Below are positions 35,898 to 44,719 of a stretch of 64,000 nt of DNA, in pieces (position 1 is the stretch's first letter; every line of letters starts with the position of its first letter). This stretch comes from Microbacterium testaceum (GTDB lineage: Bacteria > Actinomycetota > Actinomycetes > Actinomycetales > Microbacteriaceae): assembly GCF_001476285.1 (NCBI RefSeq), contig NZ_LDRU01000020.1, forward strand, positions 1-64,000, read 5' to 3'. The translations under genes were made by a program, and so were the position numbers. Below the pieces are notes generated by a model. It worked only from the letters and a program-made list of their open reading frames with translations. It did not search any database and was not told where the DNA came from.

Positions 35898-35945
35898 GGA
35901 GGGCCGGGGACCCGGCATCCCTCCGCCTCTCGTCCCCGGCCCTCC
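35898..35945. terminator. Hairpin between tRNA(CAT) and mesD
   Basis: Perfect 14-bp stem GGAGGGCCGGGGAC (35898-35911) with 35932-35945 and a 20-nt loop. It lies between the tRNA (plus) and the mesD stop (minus) and could end transcription from both sides. No U-tract. Confidence 0.6.
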
Positions 35946-35967
35946 CGCCGTCACCTGCCGTCGCGCG

Positions 35968-37011
35968 TCAGACCAGCGCCGGCGCCGACACCTCGTCGCG
36001 CACGAGCGCGGCACCCGCCGACAGTGCGCTCATCTTCTCGAGCGCCACGCGACGCGGGAGCGGAGCCATACCGCAGTTGGTCGAGGGGATGAGCTTGTCG
36101 GCGTCGACGAACTGCAAGGCTCGACGCAGCGTCTCGGCGACCTCTTCGGGCGTCTCGATCGTCTCGGTGGAGACGTCGATGGCGCCGAGCATGACCTTCT
36201 TGCCGCGGATCAACTCGATGAGGTCGATCGGCACGTGGGAGTGGTGGCTCTCGAGCGAGACAGCGTCGATCGTGGATCGCTGCAGGAGGGGGAACGACTC
36301 CTCGTACTGGCGCCATTCGGAGCCGAGCGTCGCCTTCCAGTCGTTGTTCGCCTTGATGCCGTAGCCGTAGCAGATGTGCACGACGGTCTCGGCGCGCAGC
36401 CCTTCGGCGGCGCGTTCGAGGGCCGCGACGCCCCAGTCCTTCATCTCGTCGAAGAACACGTTGAAGGCCGGCTCGTCGAACTGGATGATGTCGACCCCCG
36501 CTGCTTCGAGCTCACGCGCCTCCTGGTTGAGGATCGCCGCAAACTCCCACGCGAGCTTCTCGCGGCTGCGGTAGTGACGGTCGGAGAGCGTGTCGATCAT
36601 CGTCATGGGTCCGGGAAGGGCCCATTTGATCGGTCGGTCGGTCTGGGCGCGGAGGAAAGCGGCATCCTGAACGAACACCGGCTGACGCCGGCTGACCGCT
36701 CCGACGACCGTCGGAACGCTCGCGTCGTAACGATTCCGGATGCGGACGGTCTCGCGGTTCTCGAAGTCGACGCCGTCGAGGTGCTCGATGAACGTCGTCA
36801 CGAAGTGCTGGCGCGTCTGCTCGCCGTCGCTGACGATGTCGATGCCGCGGCGCTCCTGTTCGTGGACGGCGGCGCGGAGGGCGTCGTGCTTCCCCTCGAC
36901 GAGCTCGGCGCCGTCGAGCTCCCACGGCGCCCAGAGGACCTCGGGCCGCGCGAGCCACGCGGGCTTGGGGAGGCTGCCGACGAGAGCGGTGGGCAGAAGA
37001 GCCGAGGTCAT
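35968..37011 (-). CDS. mesD: MesD-type methionine synthase (MetE core domain only)
   Basis: 347 residues from the ATG at 37011, overlapping the mesX stop. It corresponds to the catalytic C-terminal barrel of MetE without the N-terminal domain. Zinc ligands are recognisable in VVHICYGYG (His, Cys) and STNCGM (Cys), and IIQFDEPAFN is the core strand. Short MetE-like proteins paired with DUF1852 form the MesD family, which makes methionine in aerobic bacteria with the help of MesX and oxygen; the methyl donor is not settled from sequence. The divergent LysR gene is its likely regulator. Confidence 0.87.
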   Translation of the reverse strand: MTSALLPTALVGSLPKPAWLARPEVLWAPWELDGAELVEGKHDALRAAVHEQERRGIDIVSDGEQTRQHFVTTFIEHLDGVDFENRETVRIRNRYDASVPTVVGAVSRRQPVFVQDAAFLRAQTDRPIKWALPGPMTMIDTLSDRHYRSREKLAWEFAAILNQEARELEAAGVDIIQFDEPAFNVFFDEMKDWGVAALERAAEGLRAETVVHICYGYGIKANNDWKATLGSEWRQYEESFPLLQRSTIDAVSLESHHSHVPIDLIELIRGKKVMLGAIDVSTETIETPEEVAETLRRALQFVDADKLIPSTNCGMAPLPRRVALEKMSALSAGAALVRDEVSAPALV

Positions 37012-37988
37012 CGCAGCACCGCCCCGAAGTTCGCAGCCCATGCGTCGAGAGCGGCGCGGTGCGGCTTCACGAAGTGCTCCTCGGCGTAGCGTCCCTGCAC
37101 CACGGCGAGCTGGCTGCGCTCCTCGCGGTCGTAGTCGATGCCGGTGCGCACGAAGTCGGGCTGGTCGAGGGTCGGGCGGTACACCTCACCGGCGGGGATG
37201 ACGGCGTTGTAGATCTCGGGACGGTAGATCTTCTGGAAGGTCTCCATCGTGGCGATCGTGCCCGCCAACTGCAGGTCGGTGTAGTCGGCGAGCAGGTCAC
37301 CACGGAAATAGAACGCGAGGGGAGCGACGCTGCCGCGCGGCATGAAGTACCGCACCTGAAGGCCCATCTTCGCGAAGTACTCGTCGGTGAGCGAGAACGC
37401 GTCCTGTTCGTACTCGACGCCGAGCACGGGGTGCACGACGCCGGTGCGGTGGTACGTGCGGCTGGTCGAGACGCTGATGCAGATCACCGGCGAGGACGGG
37501 AACCGCTCGCGGTACGCCGAGGAGTCGAGGAAGTGCTGGAAGAGCTTGCCGTGCAGGTCGCCGAAGTCGTCGGGCACCGTGAACGCGCCCGCAGCCGCCT
37601 TGGCGGCCGGGAGGACCACGCTGAAGTCGTAGTCGCGCAGGTACGACGAGAAGTTGTTGCCGACGATGCCCTGGTGGCGCTCGCCGGTCTCGGTGTCGAC
37701 GATATGGACGTCGAGGACTTCGATGACGGGGAACTCCTCGTCGTCGGCGCCGTCGGCGAACGCGAGTTGCACCGACACGATGTCGAGCTCGACGCGATAC
37801 CGGGCGTCGGCGGACAGCAGCTCGTTGAGTCGGCGATCCATCATCGACAGGGCGTTTCGCAGGTTCTGTCGGCGACCCTCGCCGCGAGCGAGGTTCGCGA
37901 AGTTGGTCGTGACGCGCGAGTTCTCCGCCGGGGCATAGTCCTCGTCGAAACGGGTGGTGGTGATGCTGAACGTGATGTCGTTCGTCAT
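37008..37988 (-). CDS. mesX: DUF1852 protein, putative oxygenase MesX
   Basis: 326 residues from the ATG at 37988; upstream in-frame ATGs have no family-like sequence. The protein matches DUF1852 in size and in phrases such as TFSITTTRFDEDYAPAENSR at the start and CISVSTSRTYHRTGVVHPVLG in the middle. DUF1852 (MesX) is always found beside MesD and is needed, with oxygen, for MesD-dependent methionine synthesis. It is cytoplasmic and has no known cofactor motif that I can see. First gene of the two-gene operon. Confidence 0.88.
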   Translation of the reverse strand: MTNDITFSITTTRFDEDYAPAENSRVTTNFANLARGEGRRQNLRNALSMMDRRLNELLSADARYRVELDIVSVQLAFADGADDEEFPVIEVLDVHIVDTETGERHQGIVGNNFSSYLRDYDFSVVLPAAKAAAGAFTVPDDFGDLHGKLFQHFLDSSAYRERFPSSPVICISVSTSRTYHRTGVVHPVLGVEYEQDAFSLTDEYFAKMGLQVRYFMPRGSVAPLAFYFRGDLLADYTDLQLAGTIATMETFQKIYRPEIYNAVIPAGEVYRPTLDQPDFVRTGIDYDREERSQLAVVQGRYAEEHFVKPHRAALDAWAANFGAVLR

Positions 37989-38078
37989 GACGTGCCAATC
38001 AGAAGGGGTCGGATGCCGCTCCCTCATGGTGCTCGCACGGATCAGGCATCGGGTAATTCCACGCAACTATGCGTTGGT

Positions 38079-38093
38079 ATAGCCTCAAGCTAT
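38079..38093. promoter_or_regulatory. LysR-type operator between mesX and lysR
   Basis: ATAGC-CTCAA-GCTAT inverted repeat containing the T-N11-A signature, overlapping the -10 (TATAGC, 38078-38083) and the start codon (38092) of the LysR gene. A second dyad CAAC-TATGC-GTTG lies at 38064-38076. The pair fits an autorepression site plus an activation site for the divergent mesXD promoter. Confidence 0.6.
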
Positions 38094-39042
38094 GGCCCGT
38101 CGTCCGAGCGGCATCACGCTGCAGCAGCTCCAGTACTTCATCGAGGTCACCGCCGAAGGGTCGATCAGTGCGGCGGCCGACCTGCTCTACGTTGCGCAGC
38201 CGACGATGTCGGCCGCGATGCGCGACCTCGAGAGTCGCGTCGGGCGGGACCTCCTCGCGCGCTCGGCCCGCGGAGTCACGCTCACCAATGACGGCGTGGA
38301 GTTCCTGGGGTACGCCCGTCAGGTCGTCGAGCAGGCGGAGCTGCTCGAACAGCGCTATCTGGGCCGGCCTCCGTCGCGCCGTCTCCTGGGCGTGTCGGCG
38401 CAGCACTACTCGTTCGTCGTCGACGCCTTCGTGCGGATGGTGCGAGCGACGGATGCCGCCGAGTACGAGTTCTCGCTCCGAGAGACGCGGACCTGGGACA
38501 TCATCGAAGACGTCCGGACGCTGCGCAGCGAGCTCGGCATCCTGTTCCGCAACGACTTCAACCGCAACGTCATCGACAAGCTGCTGCGCGACTCGGGACT
38601 GGCGTTCCACCCGCTCTTCGTCGCCGACCCACACATCTTCGTGTCGCGGCGGAACCCGCTCGCGTCGCGTGAGCGGGCGACCCTCGACGACCTCGTGGCC
38701 CTGCCCCGTCTGACGTTCGACCAGGGCGCCAACAACTCGTTCTACTTCGCCGAGGAGATCCTCTCGACGCTCTCGAGCGCCCAGGAGATCCGCGTCTCGG
38801 ATCGCGCCACGATCTTCAACCTCATGATCGGCCTCGACGGCTACACGATCTCAACGGGCATCATCAGCGACGACCTCGACCCCGAGATCGTCGCGGTGCC
38901 CCTCGACGTCGACGAGAAGATCGAGATCGGCTGGATCGGTCGCACGGCCATTCCCCTCACCGAGCAGGCCCAGCGCTACCTCGCCGAGGTGCGGACGGTC
39001 GTCGTCGAGGCGGGTGTCGCCCTGAGCGACCCCGCCGCGTAG
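38092..39042 (+). CDS. LysR-family transcriptional regulator, likely of mesXD
   Basis: 316 residues. N-terminal winged HTH (about 10-70, with GSISAAADLLYVAQPTMSAAMRDLESRVG) and a C-terminal co-inducer domain of the periplasmic-binding-protein fold. It is divergent from mesX with 103 bp between start codons, the arrangement typical of LysR regulators and their target. A methionine-pathway intermediate such as homocysteine or O-acetylhomoserine is the expected co-inducer, by analogy with MetR. Probably leaderless. Confidence 0.88.
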   Translation: MARRPSGITLQQLQYFIEVTAEGSISAAADLLYVAQPTMSAAMRDLESRVGRDLLARSARGVTLTNDGVEFLGYARQVVEQAELLEQRYLGRPPSRRLLGVSAQHYSFVVDAFVRMVRATDAAEYEFSLRETRTWDIIEDVRTLRSELGILFRNDFNRNVIDKLLRDSGLAFHPLFVADPHIFVSRRNPLASRERATLDDLVALPRLTFDQGANNSFYFAEEILSTLSSAQEIRVSDRATIFNLMIGLDGYTISTGIISDDLDPEIVAVPLDVDEKIEIGWIGRTAIPLTEQAQRYLAEVRTVVVEAGVALSDPAA

Positions 39043-39072
39043 GGCGGAGCGCGCGAGATACTCTCGGTCGAG

Positions 39073-40029
39073 ATGGACACCACCGCTTCTCGCCCCATCG
39101 CCCTCGGCCGGCTGTACTTCGCCGCGCAGGCGCTCGCCGGCGCGGCATGGTGGGTCTTCGTCTTCGCCGCTCCGTTCGTCCGCACCGCGACCCTCGGCGA
39201 CCTCGACCCCGCGCTCGTCGCGATGCTCGACGTCCCCCTGTTCGTCGTGGCATCCGCGCTCGCGGTCCTCCCGGGTCGCGCGGGCCGCATCGCCGCTCTC
39301 GTCGCGACCGCGTGGACACTGCTCGTGACCTCGGCCCTCGCCGTGTACGCCACCGTCACGGGTCTGGCCGGGTGGGGAGTGGTCGCGATGTTCGCCGCCA
39401 CCACGTGCTCGGTCCTCGCACTGTTCCTGCTCTGGCTCGGCCGCGTTCCCACGAACTGGCTGCTCGTCGGACCGTTCGCCTTTCGCCGAGCACGCCCGCG
39501 CCGGACGCCGATCGCCCACGTCGTCGCCACGACCGCTCAGATCGTCGTGTTCTGGGGGCTGTTCCTCGTCGTATTCCCCCTCGTGATCTGGGTCCTCGAG
39601 AAGCGGTGGGGTCTCGCGGCCCCCGTGCCCGCGTGGGTGACCCTGGTCGGTGCCGCAGTGGTGCTCGCCGCCAGCGCCCTCGGCCTCGCGTCGGCCGCCG
39701 CGATCACGGTGAAGGGCGACGGAACGCCGCTGCCGTCCGCGATGCCGAATCGTCTCGTGATCGCCGGTCCCTACCGGTGGGTGCGCAATCCGATGGCTCT
39801 CGCGGGAATCGCTCAGGGCGTCGGTGTCGGGCTCATCCTGCAGTCGTGGCTCGTCGTGGTCTACGCGCTGGCGGGGTCCCTGGTCTGGAACTACGCGATC
39901 CGTCCGCACGAGGAGGCCGACCTCGAGGCGAGCTTCGGAGACGACTACCGCCGATATCGCGACGAGGTGCGCTGCTGGATTCCCGGTCGCCGCCGACACA
40001 CGGCGAAGGCCCCGCTCGCACGCATGTGA
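39073..40029 (+). CDS. Integral membrane protein with a C-terminal isoprenylcysteine methyltransferase-like (PEMT/ICMT) domain
   Basis: 318 residues. Seven or so membrane segments; the C-terminal third carries the family signature LVIAGPYRWVRNPMALAGI and the distal HEEADLEASFGDDYRRYRDEV, which binds SAM in ICMT/PEMT enzymes. The N-terminal membrane part has no recognised domain. The acceptor substrate is unknown, probably a lipid or isoprenoid. A possible -10 (TACTCT, 39059-39064) precedes the ATG by 8 nt. The stop lies in the loop of a terminator hairpin. Confidence 0.8.
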   Translation: MDTTASRPIALGRLYFAAQALAGAAWWVFVFAAPFVRTATLGDLDPALVAMLDVPLFVVASALAVLPGRAGRIAALVATAWTLLVTSALAVYATVTGLAGWGVVAMFAATTCSVLALFLLWLGRVPTNWLLVGPFAFRRARPRRTPIAHVVATTAQIVVFWGLFLVVFPLVIWVLEKRWGLAAPVPAWVTLVGAAVVLAASALGLASAAAITVKGDGTPLPSAMPNRLVIAGPYRWVRNPMALAGIAQGVGVGLILQSWLVVVYALAGSLVWNYAIRPHEEADLEASFGDDYRRYRDEVRCWIPGRRRHTAKAPLARM

Positions 40030-40044
40030 GAACGGGGCCTTCGC
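40003..40044. terminator. Bidirectional hairpin between convergent genes
   Basis: Perfect 12-bp stem GCGAAGGCCCCG (40003-40014) with 40033-40044 and an 18-nt loop that contains the stop of the plus-strand membrane gene. The minus-strand CNNM gene stops 7 nt beyond it. Confidence 0.65.
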
Positions 40045-40050
40045 GAACGA

Positions 40051-41073
40051 TCACCGCGTGACGTCGACGAGTTCGCCGGGCCCCGGCAGGATCTCGCGCA
40101 AAAGGTCGTCGAGCGTGACGACCCCCACGAGCCGGTCGCCGTCCACGACGGTGGCCAGCTGCACCCGGCCGCGACGCATCCGCGCCAGGGCGTCGTACGC
40201 CGAGGCCTCCGGCTCCAGCACGAGCGGCTCTCGCGCGATGTCGAGCGCCGGGGTCGCGGGATCGACGGTCAGCGTGTCTCGCACGTGGGCGACCCGCGAA
40301 GACGCTCCCGCACCGACGAGGATCCGCAGGTGCGTCGACGCGGCCGCGACCGCCTGGATGTCGGCGACCGTGGCATCCGTCGGCACACTCGTGGGGGAGC
40401 GGTCCGTCCGGACGATGTCGCCCACCGTCAGGGTGCCGAGCGCGATCGCCTGCGCGATCGGCTCCGAGTACTGCTCTTCGAGCGTGCCGGCCTGGCGCGA
40501 ATGCGCGACGAGCTCGCGGATCGTGTCGGCGTCCTGACCGCCCGCGGCCGCCTTGTCGACCGGCTCGACACCCGACGCCTTCACCAGGCGGTTCGCGATG
40601 TGGTTGATCCACAGGAGGAACGGTCGCAGTGGCCAGGTGAGGGCACGGGCCAGGATGCCGGTGGCCTTCGCCGCGGTCTCGGGATGCGCGATCGCCCACG
40701 ACTTCGGGGCCATCTCGCCGATCACGAGGTGAAGGAACGTGACGACGATCAGCGCGAGCATGAACGCGATGATGTCGGCGAGGACGTAGGGGAGACCCCA
40801 GGCCTCGAACACCGGGGCGAGGGCGTAGTCGATCGCCGGCTTCGTGATCGCCCCGAGCAGGAAGGTGCAGGCCGTGATGCCGAGCTGCGCGAACGCGAGC
40901 ATGACGGTGAGCTCGTTGACGCCGCGCAGGGCCGCGCGGGCGGAGGCGCTCGTGGCGGCCTCCTCTTCGAGGCGATGTCGGCGGGCGGCGAGGAGGGCGA
41001 ACTCCACGATCACGAAGAACGCACTCGCGATGATCAGCAGTGCCGTGATGAGGGCAACGATCCAGCCGTTCAT
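40051..41073 (-). CDS. CNNM/CorC family membrane protein, second of a tandem pair
   Basis: 340 residues. DUF21 membrane domain with four hydrophobic segments (about 1-190), followed by a CBS pair and a short end; the C-terminal CorC_HlyC domain is missing. The start overlaps the stop of the longer CNNM gene (ATGA), so the two are made together and may form a heterodimer. CNNM family members take part in magnesium or other divalent-cation transport. Confidence 0.88.
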   Translation of the reverse strand: MNGWIVALITALLIIASAFFVIVEFALLAARRHRLEEEAATSASARAALRGVNELTVMLAFAQLGITACTFLLGAITKPAIDYALAPVFEAWGLPYVLADIIAFMLALIVVTFLHLVIGEMAPKSWAIAHPETAAKATGILARALTWPLRPFLLWINHIANRLVKASGVEPVDKAAAGGQDADTIRELVAHSRQAGTLEEQYSEPIAQAIALGTLTVGDIVRTDRSPTSVPTDATVADIQAVAAASTHLRILVGAGASSRVAHVRDTLTVDPATPALDIAREPLVLEPEASAYDALARMRRGRVQLATVVDGDRLVGVVTLDDLLREILPGPGELVDVTR

Positions 41074-42473
41074 CGGGCCACCTCCTCATCGACGCTCGGC
41101 GCTTCGTCGGCGGGCTCGGCATCCCGATCCACCTCATGCAGGCGGACCGCGAGCTGCGAGGGCACGTGCCGGTCGACCTCGACGACCTCCACGGTCAGCC
41201 AGCGCTCGATCTCGAGGCCCTGAACTGTTTCGGACGGTTTCTCGGGCAGGTCGACGCGCACCACCGCGCCGATCGCGGGGAGGTCGCCGTGGGTCTCGAT
41301 GACCAGACCCGCAGCCGTCTCGGCGTCCGTCTCGGCCAGGTCGTGGCCGATCACGCGCTCGAGTTCGTCGAGGTGCAGATCTCCGGGCACGTTCCACGCG
41401 TCGTCGCCCACGACGGCGACCTCGGACGTCTCGATATCGTGCTCGTCGGAGAGCTCGCCGATCACCTCTTCGGTGAGGTCTTCGATCGTCAGGATGCCGT
41501 CGAAGTTGCCGTACTCGTCGACCACGCACGCGAGCTCGTTGCGGGTCTTGCGCATGCGGTCGAGGGCGACCGGCAGCATCATCGAGGTCGGGAGGACGAC
41601 GGCGGGCCGCATGACCGTCGACACGAGGGCGTCGTCCGCCGGCTGCTCGCGCAGCAGGTCGATCAACTCGACGACGCCGACGGGGGAGTCCTCGTCGCCG
41701 ATGACGGGGTAGCGCGTGTGTCCGGATGCCATGAGGGCACGCACCTCACCGACCGTCGTCTCGGGGGTCACCGAGTCGATCTGCGAGCGCGGGATCATGG
41801 CGTGCTCGACGTCGCGCTGGGGGAAGTCGAGGATGCGGTCGATGATGATCGACAGATCGTCGGGGAGGTCACCGCTCTGGCGGGACTCCTCGATGATCGC
41901 CTCAAGGTCGCGTGCCGTCGCGCTCTCGTCGACGTCCTCGAGAGGTTCGATGCGCAGCAGACGCAGGAGCGCGTTGGCCGCGACATCGAAGACGGTGATG
42001 AGCCACCCGAAGAGCAGGAGGTAGATGCGCGTCGGGACGGCGAGGGCGCGCGCCAACGGCTCGGGGCTCGCGATCGCGAGGTTCTTCGGATAGAGCTCAC
42101 CGAAGATCATCGTCACGACGGTGGCGAGCAGTAGGGCACCGACGGTGCCGATGAGGATCGAGACGCCCGGGTCGATACCCACGCCGCCGAGCAGCGTGCC
42201 CAGTGATGCACCGATCAGCGGTTCGGCGACGTAACCGATCAACAGACCGGTCACCGTGATGCCCAACTGCGCGCCGGAGAGCATGAACGACGTGCGCTTC
42301 GTGATGGCGAGCACGCGCTTGGCCTGCGCGTCGCCCTTCTCCGCCAGCGCCGCCATGCGCGAACGGTCGACCGACATGTACGCGAACTCCTGCGCGACGA
42401 AGAAGCCGCAGGCGACGATGATCGCCAGAGTCACGATGACGCCCAACAGAAGAGTCAGGACCGCAGCCAGCAT
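41070..42473 (-). CDS. CNNM/CorC family membrane protein, first of a tandem pair
   Basis: 467 residues: DUF21 membrane domain (about 1-200, with the conserved GAQLGITVTGLLIG), CBS pair (HAMIPRSQIDSV; ACVVDEYGNFDGILTIEDL) and a C-terminal CorC_HlyC domain that ends in an acidic tail. The ATG at 42473 follows a GAGGGGG ribosome site that is itself locked in a hairpin, suggesting translational control. The second CNNM gene overlaps the 3' end. Likely cytoplasmic-membrane cation transporter or sensor. Confidence 0.9.
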   Translation of the reverse strand: MLAAVLTLLLGVIVTLAIIVACGFFVAQEFAYMSVDRSRMAALAEKGDAQAKRVLAITKRTSFMLSGAQLGITVTGLLIGYVAEPLIGASLGTLLGGVGIDPGVSILIGTVGALLLATVVTMIFGELYPKNLAIASPEPLARALAVPTRIYLLLFGWLITVFDVAANALLRLLRIEPLEDVDESATARDLEAIIEESRQSGDLPDDLSIIIDRILDFPQRDVEHAMIPRSQIDSVTPETTVGEVRALMASGHTRYPVIGDEDSPVGVVELIDLLREQPADDALVSTVMRPAVVLPTSMMLPVALDRMRKTRNELACVVDEYGNFDGILTIEDLTEEVIGELSDEHDIETSEVAVVGDDAWNVPGDLHLDELERVIGHDLAETDAETAAGLVIETHGDLPAIGAVVRVDLPEKPSETVQGLEIERWLTVEVVEVDRHVPSQLAVRLHEVDRDAEPADEAPSVDEEVAR

Positions 42474-42600
42474 CAGATTTCACCCCCTCTCGAAACGAGG
42501 GGGCTCGAAGATCGGCCCTCCTGGTCGGGGGAGGTTCGGTGATGGCTCACGGGGTTTCTCTCTCGTGGGTCGGTTGATCGAAGATCGTCCTCAACTGTAT
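42474..42600 (-). ncRNA. Structured 5' leader of the CNNM pair (candidate cis-regulatory RNA)
   Basis: From a probable -10 (TACAGT, complement of 42594-42599) to the start codon the minus strand can fold into consecutive hairpins: CACG/CGTG, CCTCC/GGAGG, GGGC-CGA/TCG-GCCC, and CCCCCTC/GAGGGGG (42483-42489 with 42497-42503). The last one sequesters the Shine-Dalgarno. The 9-mer GATCTTCGA occurs twice. A metal-responsive leader is plausible given the genes, but it does not match a riboswitch class I know (M-box or yybP-ykoY). Confidence 0.45.
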
Positions 42601-42642
42601 CGAGGCGACGACACGCCCGGCTGGGGATTGACCGCGTAAAAG

Positions 42643-42671
42643 GGGGCCGGACCGCGGCGCGGTCCGGCCCC
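42643..42671 (-). terminator. Rho-independent terminator of the ABC operon
   Basis: Stem GGGGCCGGACCGC (42643-42655) with 42659-42671 and a 3-nt loop; on the minus strand it is followed by CTTTT. It lies 13 bp after the permease stop. Confidence 0.85.
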
Positions 42672-42683
42672 TTTCCCGCCCGA

Positions 42684-43379
42684 TTACGGAGTCGCGCGAC
42701 GCAGGGTGAGGAACGACGAGGACGCGAGGGCGGCGATCAGCACCAGCCCCCAGAGCGCCATCCCGAAGGCCCCGAGCGCAGCCCCGCCCTCGAGAACGGC
42801 GGGCCACGACCGGGTGAGTGTGACGAGCGCGATGATCGCGACCAGAAGGAGCCCCACACCGACCAGGGTGACGGTGAGGACGAGCGTGCCGAAGCGCTTG
42901 AAGATCGTCGCCGCCCAGAATCCGATGACGAAGAAGAACATCGCGACGGCGAAGGAGGTCACTCCGGCCGCGACGGGACCAGCCTCCCAGAGCCAGGGCA
43001 TGTAGAAGAAGTACCCGTTCATGCCGTACCCACCCGTCGCCTGCTCGACAAGGCCGCCGATGACGGAGATCGTCGAGAGCACGACAGCCGTGATCCCCGC
43101 TGTCAGCAGGGTCCCCGTGAAGAACTCACGACGCGTGACGCTCATCGCCTGGGAGAAGGGGAACGTGCGGGTCAGCGCCTGGGCGCCGACCACGCCGAAG
43201 TACCACAGCGGGGCCTGGGCGCCGCCGCTGATCTTGACGCCGTCGACGCCCGCCGCGGCGATGATCCCGTACACCAGGAGGCTCAGCCCCAAGGCTCCGA
43301 ACAGGATGATCAACGGCAGCCAGAGGAACGTCTGACGGTTGATCAGCTGCAGACGGACCACGTTCAGCGTGCGGTTCAT
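42684..43379 (-). CDS. ABC exporter membrane subunit (ABC-2-like)
   Basis: 231 residues with six hydrophobic segments, alternating in the pattern of small ABC-2 permeases; no enzymatic motif. It overlaps the ATPase gene by 4 bp (ATGA) and is the last gene of the gntR-ATPase-permease unit, closed by a strong terminator. Substrate unknown; such YtrA-linked exporters often respond to cell-envelope stress or antibiotics. Confidence 0.82.
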   Translation of the reverse strand: MNRTLNVVRLQLINRQTFLWLPLIILFGALGLSLLVYGIIAAAGVDGVKISGGAQAPLWYFGVVGAQALTRTFPFSQAMSVTRREFFTGTLLTAGITAVVLSTISVIGGLVEQATGGYGMNGYFFYMPWLWEAGPVAAGVTSFAVAMFFFVIGFWAATIFKRFGTLVLTVTLVGVGLLLVAIIALVTLTRSWPAVLEGGAALGAFGMALWGLVLIAALASSSFLTLRRATP

Positions 43380-44299
43380 CGCAGCGCTCCTTCCGGGAGG
43401 GAGGCGCCGACCGTGGCGGCGGCGCGTGGGCTGGTGTTCTGCGTACGACGCACGATGAGTTGCTGCAGCGATACCGGGGCGACCTCGAGTCGCGCCTCGA
43501 CGAGCGCCCGGCGGTCCGCCGGGGTGAGCTCGCCGACGACGGTGACGGATGCCACGCCGCCGAGGCTCTCGCGATGGATGACCTCGCGCCCCAGGCAGAA
43601 GGCGTCCACCGCGATCGAGTCACCGACGATCGTCACGGCACTGTGGCGCACGGCATCCGTGTCCTCGTCCATGACGATGCGTCCACCGTCGAGCACGATG
43701 ACCTTCTCGAGGAGGTTGGCGACCTCGTCGATCAGGTGGCTCGACAGGATGATCGTGCGCGGATGCTCGGCGTAGTCCTCGAGCAAGCGGTCGTAGAAGA
43801 TCTGTCGGGCGACCGCGTCGAGGCCAAGGTACGGCTCGTCGAAGAAGGTGATCTCGGAGTGGGAGGCGAGGCCGATGATGACGCCGACCGCCGAGAGCTG
43901 TCCGCGCGAGAGCTTCTTGATCGTCCGCTTCAGCGGAAGCTGGAACTCCTCGACGAGACGGTCGGCGAATGCCTGATCCCAGTCCGGGAAGAACAGACGG
44001 GCGGCCCGGAAGGCGTGGGCGGGCTGAGCGTCATCGGGATACTTCTGGCTCTCACGGACGAAGCACATGCGCGAGAGGACGCGCGGGTTCTCGTACGGGT
44101 CCTCACCGAAGACGCGGGCCTGCCCGCTCGACGCGAAGTTCTGCGCGGTGAGGATGGACATGAGGGTGGTCTTGCCGGCACCGTTGCGGCCGAGCAGACC
44201 GTAGATGGAGTCCTTCTCGATCCGGAACGACACGTCGTCGAGGGCGAGTCCGCCCCGGTAGCGCTTGGTGAGGCCCCTGGCCTCGATCACGGCGGTCAT
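43376..44299 (-). CDS. ABC exporter ATP-binding subunit
   Basis: 307 residues. Walker A GRNGAGKTT (about 36-44), signature LSRGQ, Walker B ITFFDEPYLGLD and the H-loop ILSSHLID are all intact, in contrast to the lone ABC protein at 30341. About 80 C-terminal residues follow the nucleotide-binding domain. It overlaps both the gntR gene upstream and the permease gene downstream by 4 bp. Confidence 0.92.
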   Translation of the reverse strand: MTAVIEARGLTKRYRGGLALDDVSFRIEKDSIYGLLGRNGAGKTTLMSILTAQNFASSGQARVFGEDPYENPRVLSRMCFVRESQKYPDDAQPAHAFRAARLFFPDWDQAFADRLVEEFQLPLKRTIKKLSRGQLSAVGVIIGLASHSEITFFDEPYLGLDAVARQIFYDRLLEDYAEHPRTIILSSHLIDEVANLLEKVIVLDGGRIVMDEDTDAVRHSAVTIVGDSIAVDAFCLGREVIHRESLGGVASVTVVGELTPADRRALVEARLEVAPVSLQQLIVRRTQNTSPRAAATVGASLPEGALR

Positions 44300-44697
44300 C
44301 GTGCGACTCCTTCGGTGCGGGGGGAGGGGATGGCGGAGGCGAGCTGCGCGCGCTCGCGGATGAGATCGGCGAGGTCGTCCGGACCGAGACCGAGAGTGCG
44401 GGCTTCGGCGAGGAGGGGTTCGACGAAGCGGTCGGCGAAGGCCGTGCGGCGCTCGCGAAGCAGGGTGTCACGCGCGCCCGAGGCGACGAACATGCCGATG
44501 CCTCGCCGTTTGTAGAGGACGCCCTTGTCGACGAGCATGGTGATTCCTTTCGCGGCGGTGGCGGGGTTGATGCGGTGGAACGCGGCGAGTTCGTTCGTGG
44601 AGGGCGCACGTGTCTCCTCGGCGAGCGAGCCATCGACGATGGCGTCTTCGACGCTCTCGGCGATCTGGAGGAACAGCGCCCTGCCGTCGTCGATCAT
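44296..44697 (-). CDS. GntR-family regulator, YtrA subfamily
   Basis: 133 residues from the ATG at 44697, preferred because GGAG precedes it at 5 nt; an in-frame ATG at 44712 has no ribosome site but could be leaderless. A winged HTH occupies about 10-75 (LAEETRAPSTNELAAFHRINPATAAKG), and the short C-terminal dimerisation part is typical of YtrA proteins that control ABC exporters in the same operon. The inverted repeat just upstream is its likely operator. Confidence 0.9.
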   Translation of the reverse strand: MIDDGRALFLQIAESVEDAIVDGSLAEETRAPSTNELAAFHRINPATAAKGITMLVDKGVLYKRRGIGMFVASGARDTLLRERRTAFADRFVEPLLAEARTLGLGPDDLADLIRERAQLASAIPSPRTEGVAR

Positions 44698-44719
44698 GCG
44701 ATCTCCGTCCATTGGTTCA

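Noticed and set aside
42474-42600. Known magnesium or manganese riboswitch (M-box, yybP-ykoY)
   Set aside because: I could not find the conserved sequence blocks of either class; reported only as a structured leader.
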